Source of the DNA: Herbaspirillum sp. ST 5-3
GTDB taxonomy: Bacteria > Pseudomonadota > Gammaproteobacteria > Burkholderiales > Burkholderiaceae_D
DNA: 64,000 nucleotides
Reading direction: 5' to 3'
NCBI RefSeq assembly: GCF_004804275.1
Contig: NZ_STGI01000014.1
Coordinates: 1-64,000 of the forward strand
Under the pieces are notes generated by a model that saw only the letters and a list, made by a program, of their open reading frames with translations, was not told the origin of the DNA and ran no database searches. The stretch's first letter is position 1, and each line of letters opens with the position of its first letter. The position numbers were made by a program, and so were the translations under genes. Of the stretch, positions 56,761 to 62,050 are shown piece by piece.

Positions 56761-56796
56761 TTAAAATGTTCATATAACAACTATAAGGAGAACAAT

Positions 56797-57792
56797 ATGA
56801 AAAGAACTAACAAATTAAAAAAAATCGCTTTATCTTTAGCATTGACAGGTTCATTCGTCGCGATGGGTTCAGCGCATGCTGAGACAGGCAAGGTTGTCTT
56901 TGCGTATCAAACAGGTTGGGCATACTTACCTATCCATGTGATGAATGAATTGAAATTGGTTGAGAAACATGCAAAAGCTCTTGGTGTGAATGTCACTACT
57001 GAATATAAAGCACTTGGCACACCTGGCATGATTAACGATGCGATGAATGCAAACCAAGTGGACTTCGGGACAGTTGGCATCCCTTCCTTAGTGACCCTCA
57101 ACGACAAGACTAAGGGGCAATACAAGGCTGTAGGAGCAATCGTTGACTTACCTATGTACCTAAACACTACTGCGTCATACAAAAGCATCTGTGAGTTCAA
57201 AGAAGGCGACAAGATTGCTCTCCCAACTGTGAAAGTATCTGTCCAGGCAGTGACCCTACAAATGGCAGCAAAGCAGCAATGCGGCGACCCATACAAGTTG
57301 GACAAGTTCACCATCTCTTCTACCCATCCAGACGGTTTCACTTCTCTAATGTCAGGCAATGTGATTGGACACTTCACCAGCCCTCCATTCCAGTATTCAG
57401 AATTGAAAGACAAAAAAGTTAAAACATTGGTGAGTTCTTACGATGTTCTAGGAGGTAAGTCCTCATTCATCTCTTTAGTCGGAAAGCAGACTTTTGCAGA
57501 TGCTAATCCAAAGGTCCAGAAAGCAGTATATGAAGCCTTAGTAGAAGCCCAAGAGTGGATCAACAAGAGCAAGATCGATGCAGCAAAACTCTACTTTAAA
57601 GTGGAACAGCCAAAGAATCAGACAATGGACGAAGTTCTAGGTCAGCTTACTGACAAAGAAATTGAATTCACAGCAGTTCCACACGGAATTGAGAAGTATT
57701 CAAAGTTTATGAATGAAATCGGCACTGCAAAGAGCAACGCAACTTGGAAAGACTTGACCTTCCCAGCAGTTCATAACAAGAAAGGTTCTTAA
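56797..57792 (+). CDS. ABC transporter substrate-binding protein (SsuA/TauA/NMT1-like)
   Basis: The periplasmic receptor of an importer carried by the ICE, 331 residues. The signal peptide is cleaved after GSAHA near residue 28. The mature part starts VVFAYQTGWAYLPIHVMNEL, matching the NMT1/SsuA type 2 binding fold. LGTPGMINDAMNANQVDFGT and NVIGHFTSPPFQYSELKDKK are further family-like blocks. Relatives bind sulfonates, nitrate, thiamin precursors or aromatic acids. The substrate here is not identifiable. It has no lipobox, so it is soluble in the periplasm. It is first in a tight three-gene operon. Confidence 0.88.
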   Translation: MKRTNKLKKIALSLALTGSFVAMGSAHAETGKVVFAYQTGWAYLPIHVMNELKLVEKHAKALGVNVTTEYKALGTPGMINDAMNANQVDFGTVGIPSLVTLNDKTKGQYKAVGAIVDLPMYLNTTASYKSICEFKEGDKIALPTVKVSVQAVTLQMAAKQQCGDPYKLDKFTISSTHPDGFTSLMSGNVIGHFTSPPFQYSELKDKKVKTLVSSYDVLGGKSSFISLVGKQTFADANPKVQKAVYEALVEAQEWINKSKIDAAKLYFKVEQPKNQTMDEVLGQLTDKEIEFTAVPHGIEKYSKFMNEIGTAKSNATWKDLTFPAVHNKKGS

Positions 57793-57796
57793 TATC

Positions 57797-58549
57797 ATGG
57801 ATAAACGACTATCAACAGAAATACAAGAAAAATCACCTCTACTTCAGGTAGTTGGGGCGACAGTCGTTTATTCCACCAAGACTTCAAGAAATACGGCTAA
57901 CTACCGTGTTTCCTTTGAAGTGGAGGAAGGGAATATTGTGATGTTTCTAGGTCATTCAGGTTGTGGAAAGACCACTTTACTCAATGCAATCGGTGGCTAC
58001 CTTCCAACGGCAGAGGGCGAAATTCTTTTGGACGGTAAAAAGGTTGTTGGTCCTGGACCTGATCGCATGGTTGTATGGCAGGACACTAACCAACTCTTCA
58101 ATTGGTTGACTGTTCTTCAGAATGTGGTGTTTCCTCAAGTTAGTAACGGCATATCAAAAGCCGAAGCGACGGAAAGAGCTGTCCATTTTTTGCGCAAGGT
58201 AAAGCTTATGGACCATCTGAAAAAGTATCCACATCAACTTTCAGGTGGTATGAAGATGAGAGTTGCGATTGCAAGAGCCTTGGCAATGAAACCGAAGATG
58301 CTTCTTATGGATGAGCCATTCGCTGCCCTGGATGCTCTAGCAAGAGAACAACTACAAGACGAAGTATTGAAAATTTCCAAGGAAGAAGGAACAACGATTG
58401 TATTTGTGACCCATGATATTAAGGAGGCCGTGAAAATGGCAGACAAAATTATTGTACTATCCAAGAATCATGGTCAGGTCAAAGCAATCTTCCGTGGCAA
58501 GCAAGAAGGACTAGAACAGAAAATAGAAGAACTAATAAAAGGAGAATAA
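57797..58549 (+). CDS. ABC transporter ATP-binding protein (SsuB/TauB-like)
   Basis: A 250-residue ATPase with Walker A MFLGHSGCGKTTLLNAIGGY, Q-loop in VVWQDTNQLFNWLTVLQNV, signature HQLSGGMKMRVAIARALA, Walker B MLLMDEPFAALDALAREQ and switch histidine in IVFVTHDIKEAV. This is the pattern of the nitrate/sulfonate/taurine group. It starts 4 bp after the binding-protein stop and ends 4 bp before the permease. Confidence 0.94.
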   Translation: MDKRLSTEIQEKSPLLQVVGATVVYSTKTSRNTANYRVSFEVEEGNIVMFLGHSGCGKTTLLNAIGGYLPTAEGEILLDGKKVVGPGPDRMVVWQDTNQLFNWLTVLQNVVFPQVSNGISKAEATERAVHFLRKVKLMDHLKKYPHQLSGGMKMRVAIARALAMKPKMLLMDEPFAALDALAREQLQDEVLKISKEEGTTIVFVTHDIKEAVKMADKIIVLSKNHGQVKAIFRGKQEGLEQKIEELIKGE

Positions 58550-58553
58550 TAAA

Positions 58554-59411
58554 ATGGATAAAGATTTAATATTTGACACTGAATCGGTAAGGATTGAAGA
58601 CACAAGCAGAGAACTTAATTTTGTTGAAAAACTAAAAGAAAACCAAGTCTTCAGGAAGATGATGATTCTCGTTGTACTAGCAGGACTATGGGAGCTTGTA
58701 GCAAGATATGTGAACAATCCAATGATGCTCCCTACCTTTGTGGACATTACTAAAGCCCTAGTGGAGAGTCTCATGACAAAAAATCCTGAGAACGCCTTAG
58801 CGGGTTATTTCGCCAACTCAATGACAAGTTTATTTAGTGGTTTCGGTCTAGGGGTCTTAGTAGCAGTCATTGCTACAATTTTTGCAGTGAACTCTAGGAT
58901 TGGCGAAGACATTTTGCACACCATAACAGCATTGGGAACACCACTGCCGGCCGTAGGGGTTCTGCCTGTTGCGATGTTGATGTTTGGCTTGACCTTCAAG
59001 ATGGTTCTCTTTGTCGGTGCATGGGCGACCATGTTCCCTGTAGCACAGAACATGTTCATGGGCTTCAAGACCTCTTCAAAGACCATCTTGAATGTTGGGA
59101 GGAACATCGGCCTGACTGGTATCGCCTACACACTGAAGGTTCGCATCCCTGACACCCTTCCCTCCATCCTCACAGGCTTGAGAACAGGCTTCTCCAACGG
59201 TTTTAGAGCCCTGGTAGCCCTAGAGATGGTGATCGGCGCAGCAACAGGCTCAGGAGGCTTAGGATGGTTCATAATGAACGGAAAAAATCAAATGGATGCA
59301 CCGACAGTCTTTGCAGGATTGTTCGCAACAATGTTCGTGGGTATTGCCATTGAAGCGTTGTTTGGATTCGTTGAAAAACACACCACAAAGAAATATGGAA
59401 TGATGAACTAA
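58554..59411 (+). CDS. ABC transporter permease (SsuC/TauC-like)
   Basis: The inner-membrane permease of the ICE importer, 285 residues with about six spans after a charged 35-residue N-terminal tail. The ATPase-contact loop is GRNIGLTGIAYTLKVRIPDT, followed by LPSILTGLRTGFSNGFRALV, as in SsuC and TauC. With the two preceding genes it makes a complete importer; a single permease gene implies a homodimer. A terminator follows at 59440. Confidence 0.93.
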   Translation: MDKDLIFDTESVRIEDTSRELNFVEKLKENQVFRKMMILVVLAGLWELVARYVNNPMMLPTFVDITKALVESLMTKNPENALAGYFANSMTSLFSGFGLGVLVAVIATIFAVNSRIGEDILHTITALGTPLPAVGVLPVAMLMFGLTFKMVLFVGAWATMFPVAQNMFMGFKTSSKTILNVGRNIGLTGIAYTLKVRIPDTLPSILTGLRTGFSNGFRALVALEMVIGAATGSGGLGWFIMNGKNQMDAPTVFAGLFATMFVGIAIEALFGFVEKHTTKKYGMMN

Positions 59412-59439
59412 TCAAAGAAGCTAGAACGAATAGAACAGA

Positions 59440-59467
59440 GCCGACTTAAATAGTTGGCTTTTTTATT
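59440..59467 (+). terminator. Terminator of the importer operon
   Basis: AGCCGACT (59440-59447) pairs with AGTTGGCT (59453-59460) with one G-T pair, followed by six T. It is not of the GCCCC type. Confidence 0.87.
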
Positions 59468-59484
59468 TCTCAAATATATTTAAA

Positions 59485-59530
59485 TTTTTAACCAAATGAT
59501 ATTGACTTTGACTTTTTAAAGCGCTATAAG
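59485..59530 (+). promoter_or_regulatory. Class II ICE promoter/operator upstream of the small membrane-protein genes
   Basis: TTTTTAACCAAATGATATTG leads into the -35 TTGACT (59502-59507), a 17-bp spacer and the -10 TATAAG (59525-59530). Confidence 0.75.
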
Positions 59531-59560
59531 TATATTATAAAAACAACATAAGGAGTTAAA

Positions 59561-59677
59561 ATGAAAAATTCATCACAGAACAAAATCAAATTCTATACTT
59601 TCGTTCTCTACGGACTCGCAACATTTGTTTGTGGCGTCGCTGGAACTGTGGCAGTTGAAATGATCCATAGAATTTAA
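59561..59677 (+). CDS. Very small single-span membrane protein, 38 aa
   Basis: A start ATG with AAGGAG seven bases upstream opens a 38-residue frame. A basic N-terminus (KNSSQNKIK) is followed by one hydrophobic span (FYTFVLYGLATFVCGVAGTV) and a short charged end. The strong ribosome site and the class II promoter in front argue that it is real. Its neighbour at 59711 is a second single-span protein. Both may be small subunits or regulators of the importer just upstream; this is inferred from shared operator and position. Confidence 0.65.
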   Translation: MKNSSQNKIKFYTFVLYGLATFVCGVAGTVAVEMIHRI

Positions 59678-59710
59678 AATAATCCATAACAAAAATAAAA
59701 GGAGATTAAT

Positions 59711-59956
59711 ATGTCAGAAAGAAAGGAAAAACCTAACGGGCTTCTATGGAACAACTACTACAATTCCCCATCAAACTTCAATGTGCTTATCGTTTCGGTT
59801 CTCGCTGGATTAGTGGTAATGGTGGGAACAATTGGAGCAGCCCGTTTTGCAGCTAATTATCATAGTGAGCAGGTAGCAAAGAAGTGGGAAGCGGAATATC
59901 GTGTTAAGGTGCAAAAAGAAGCCAAAGAAAAGGCTGATTTGCCTGCTAAGTATTAA
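59711..59956 (+). CDS. Small single-span membrane protein, 81 aa
   Basis: An N-terminal polar part (about 1-24), one membrane span (VLIVSVLAGLVVMVGTIGAA, about 25-45) and a charged helical tail (EQVAKKWEAEYRVKVQKEAK). No family recognised. AAGGAG precedes the ATG, and it is 33 bp after the 38-residue gene, on the same transcript. A terminator follows at 59978. Confidence 0.7.
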   Translation: MSERKEKPNGLLWNNYYNSPSNFNVLIVSVLAGLVVMVGTIGAARFAANYHSEQVAKKWEAEYRVKVQKEAKEKADLPAKY

Positions 59957-59975
59957 GAACTAATTTTATTCCAAT

Positions 59976-60004
59976 GAAAAAGCCCCGTTTGGGGCTTTGT
60001 TTTT
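59976..60004. terminator. GCCCC-type bidirectional terminator
   Basis: AAAAGCCCC, loop GTTT and GGGGCTTTGTTTTT. It serves the 59711 gene and the converging 60003-60362 gene. Confidence 0.88.
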
Positions 60005-60362
60005 ATGTGTTCAACACCAGAGATAATTCTTTGACTCTAGTATGATCGATCTCTAGGTTCTCAAGCATAGAAATTAGAACCGAAGCGATTTTGTATGCTG
60101 GCTTCTTTAAATCTGCGGATAACCTAGCAAGCTTTTCCGCATCTTTTCGATTGGCGCCAATCCTGGTGTCCACCTGGTTCCTCATCTCAGGCAAAAGCTT
60201 CTTCACTCGCTCAACATCGATTTCACCACTCTCTACCATTGCCAACAAAACTGATATAACCTTATAAGCTGGAATATTCAACGCGACAGCCAATTTTGAA
60301 AGTGCGTCTTTGTCGTGGCTAGTCGCTCCAATCAGGGTATTTTTTTTATTATCCTTTCTCAT
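60003..60362 (-). CDS. Hypothetical protein with internal duplication, 119 aa
   Basis: Two homologous units of about 40 residues are visible: one around LSKLAVALNIPAYKVISVLL and one around LARLSADLKKPAYKIASVLI, each closing with an acidic helix (SGEIDVERVKKL and NLEIDHTRVKEL). Each unit may be a small helical DNA- or protein-binding domain. The frame extends to 60506, but Met 60362 after GAGGGG fits better and avoids overlap with the 62-residue gene. It lies in one operon with that gene under a class II promoter. Confidence 0.65.
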   Translation of the reverse strand: MRKDNKKNTLIGATSHDKDALSKLAVALNIPAYKVISVLLAMVESGEIDVERVKKLLPEMRNQVDTRIGANRKDAEKLARLSADLKKPAYKIASVLISMLENLEIDHTRVKELSLVLNT

Positions 60363-60369
60363 CGTCTGC

Positions 60370-60558
60370 TCATCCCCTCTTATTTTGTTTGTGGCTACGC
60401 ACATTCGTAAGCTGAAGGTCCAGGCATTGACAAATAATTGTGTTGACTGATAGCCCCGTTGATTTGGCAACATCTTGTAGTGTTTGTTTTTGCATCGGAG
60501 TGACACGAAGATTTAATTGAGCACTTCGCACCTCGCTTGGATTCTTATAGTTAGACAT
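60370..60558 (-). CDS. Small ribbon-helix-helix-like protein, 62 aa
   Basis: The core AQLNLRVTPMQKQTLQDVAK followed by STGLSVNTIICQCLDLQL is a good ribbon-helix-helix pattern: a beta strand with alternating residues, then two helices. It resembles small plasmid repressors and MobC-like accessories. It is first in the 60558-60003 unit behind a class II promoter, so it is a candidate regulator of the class II regulon. Confidence 0.7.
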   Translation of the reverse strand: MSNYKNPSEVRSAQLNLRVTPMQKQTLQDVAKSTGLSVNTIICQCLDLQLTNVRSHKQNKRG

Positions 60559-60591
60559 TTAATCTCCTTTTTTATTTTACTGTCTGAATAA

Positions 60592-60637
60592 CTTATAAGA
60601 AAATGCCTTTTTAAAGTCAATAGTATTTGATTAAAAA
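60592..60637 (-). promoter_or_regulatory. Class II ICE promoter/operator upstream of the ribbon-helix-helix gene
   Basis: On the minus strand TTTAATCAAATACTATTGAC leads into the -35 TTGACT (60615-60620), a 17-bp spacer and the -10 TATAAG (60592-60597). Confidence 0.75.
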
Positions 60638-60666
60638 AATGATAGGTTTTGCAGACAGCAAAAAGT

Positions 60667-60695
60667 AAAAAAGCCACCTCGCGGCGGCTCTTGTT
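60667..60695 (-). terminator. Terminator of the 60709 gene
   Basis: AGCCGCC, loop GCGA and GGTGGCT on the minus strand, followed by six T. Confidence 0.87.
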
Positions 60696-60708
60696 GTTCC
60701 TTAAGAAT

Positions 60709-61197
60709 TTACTTTGCGAACAATGGTATCCACTCGCTTTTTCTTTGCATGAAATCCGACACCGCACACAATGATCTGTGTTTGATTTGGAATGCTCTAA
60801 AAGAAAATTTAAAGGCATTTGCAAGGCATACCGTCGTAATCGTTAATGCACTTACGGCGCCCAATAAATTTCCATCAAATACATAGCCTAATCCTACCCC
60901 GGCACATGCAAGCGCAAAAACAACAGATACATAAAAAGTGATAACAAAATTATTGTAGTTCTTTTTTAAGTCCTCATCGGTTACGCCGTGTCTTTGAACA
61001 GCTTGCTCAAATGTCTCTTTACGGGCGTTCTCAATGTATTTTTTTGGGGTTAATACAAGTGATGCCATCTGCTTAAAATAGTTGTGATTCTGTTTGATTG
61101 CTTCTACACCGGCCGTATTTTTAACTGTGCCGACAATGCTTCTAATTTCATTGCGAACTGCATTTTTGGTAGTCTGAAAGATTTTTTTAAATATCAT
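60709..61197 (-). CDS. Membrane protein of the transfer region, 162 aa
   Basis: A basic helical N-terminal part of about 85 residues is followed by two hydrophobic spans (VITFYVSVVFALACAGVGLG and NLLGAVSALTITTVCLANAF) and a short cytosolic tail. It recalls the small TraX/IcmC-like membrane proteins of IncI/Dot-Icm systems, but I cannot assign it. It is a single gene under a class I promoter, near the DotA-like gene. Confidence 0.65.
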   Translation of the reverse strand: MIFKKIFQTTKNAVRNEIRSIVGTVKNTAGVEAIKQNHNYFKQMASLVLTPKKYIENARKETFEQAVQRHGVTDEDLKKNYNNFVITFYVSVVFALACAGVGLGYVFDGNLLGAVSALTITTVCLANAFKFSFRAFQIKHRSLCAVSDFMQRKSEWIPLFAK

Positions 61198-61235
61198 AAT
61201 AATTCTCCTATAGTTATTATTATTTTCATATAACT

Positions 61236-61336
61236 AATATATTAAAATAAAATTTAAAGTCAATACTTTCTTGGGAAAAAAATAATACTTATTTGCACCA
61301 TCTTCGTATTGACATTTTTTTTAAATCTAATATAAG
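61236..61336. promoter_or_regulatory. Divergent promoters: class I (minus) and TTGACA-type (plus)
   Basis: On the minus strand a variant class I block with AAGTATTGAC leads into the -35 TTGACT (61258-61263), a 16-bp spacer and the -10 TATATT (61236-61241). On the plus strand GTATTGACA gives the -35 (61309-61314), a 16-bp spacer and the -10 TATAAG (61331-61336). Confidence 0.7.
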
Positions 61337-61367
61337 TTATAAGCAATAACAAAAAAAGGAGATTAAA

Positions 61368-61583
61368 ATGCATGACATTATTGAAGATGACGATATGATT
61401 GAGGACGAAAGCCCTGAAAGCGATCCTGATTTCGCAATCGCAGCAATTTATGTGGATATCGCTCTTTGCTTGAGTGATTTGAAGAATTCTGTTGATGGCG
61501 AGACTAGAAGAACGGCGAGAGAACTTGCTGAGTTGCTTGCAAAGCTAAGAACCTACATAGATGCGAAATCAAAAAACCAATAA
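61368..61583 (+). CDS. Acidic hypothetical protein, 71 aa
   Basis: A strongly acidic N-terminus (HDIIEDDDMIEDESPESDPD) is followed by a helical region. AAGGAG precedes the ATG, and the promoter is clear. Very acidic small proteins on mobile elements include DNA mimics and anti-restriction or anti-defence proteins, but no family pattern supports a name. It is divergent from the 61197 gene. Confidence 0.65.
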   Translation: MHDIIEDDDMIEDESPESDPDFAIAAIYVDIALCLSDLKNSVDGETRRTARELAELLAKLRTYIDAKSKNQ

Positions 61584-61612
61584 AAAAAGCCCCTTTCGGG
61601 GCTTTACAATTT
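61584..61612. terminator. GCCCC-type bidirectional terminator
   Basis: AAAGCCCC, loop TTTC and GGGGCTTT. The T-run is stronger on the minus strand. Confidence 0.87.
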
Positions 61613-61625
61613 TCAACGAATTTTT

Positions 61626-61916
61626 TTACAGTGTTACGGTCGGCTGATTTTCACAAAGTTCTTTCATGACTTTTCTTGAATGCTGTGATTTCTCAGTAAA
61701 TTGTGATTTACAGGCAGGATTTTCTATTGTGGTTTTCTGCTTCATGATTTCATCCACCATATGACCATTGTGGATTTTTTGGGCAACACAATAGAAAAGC
61801 ACAAGACACAAGATAGAAAATAACAACCACTTTACTGTGGTGAAAGCGATCTCTATCATCTTGCCAATGCCAACTAGAATAAAATTCGGCTTATTCTTTA
61901 TTGCTGCTGTGCTCAT
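61626..61916 (-). CDS. Single-span membrane protein, 96 aa
   Basis: An N-terminal helical part leads into one membrane span (VKWLLFSILCLVLFYCVAQK, about 28-47). A polar C-terminal part has two cysteines (NPACKS and KELCEN) that may form a disulfide in the periplasm. It is transcribed alone from a class I-type site at about 61961. The family is unknown; a small secretion-channel component is possible. Confidence 0.65.
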   Translation of the reverse strand: MSTAAIKNKPNFILVGIGKMIEIAFTTVKWLLFSILCLVLFYCVAQKIHNGHMVDEIMKQKTTIENPACKSQFTEKSQHSRKVMKELCENQPTVTL

Positions 61917-61960
61917 GTTATTGCCCTCCTTACTTGTACCCTAGCAAAAATCTATGTGCG

Positions 61961-61995
61961 CGTCAATACTTTTTAGAATGAAAATCACATATTTC
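61961..61995 (-). promoter_or_regulatory. Diverged class I operator upstream of the 61916 gene
   Basis: On the minus strand AAATATGTGATTT, a short core and AAAAGTATTGACG carry the block into the -35 TTGACG (61961-61966). The -10 is unclear (GCTAGGGT). It is the weakest member of the class I set. Confidence 0.55.
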
Positions 61996-62011
61996 TTGAC
62001 TTCAAAGACAA

Positions 62012-62040
62012 GTAAAAAAGCCCCTTGCGGGGCTTCCTTA
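62012..62040 (-). terminator. Terminator of the DotA-like gene
   Basis: AAGCCCC, loop GCAA and GGGGCTT on the minus strand, followed by six T. Confidence 0.9.
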
Positions 62041-62050
62041 ATTGATGCTT

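Noticed and set aside
39620-62040. Regularly recurring GCCCC repeats as a CRISPR-like array
   Set aside because: They are spaced by kilobases, lie at gene ends, form hairpins and have T-runs, so they are terminators. No CRISPR array or cas gene is present.
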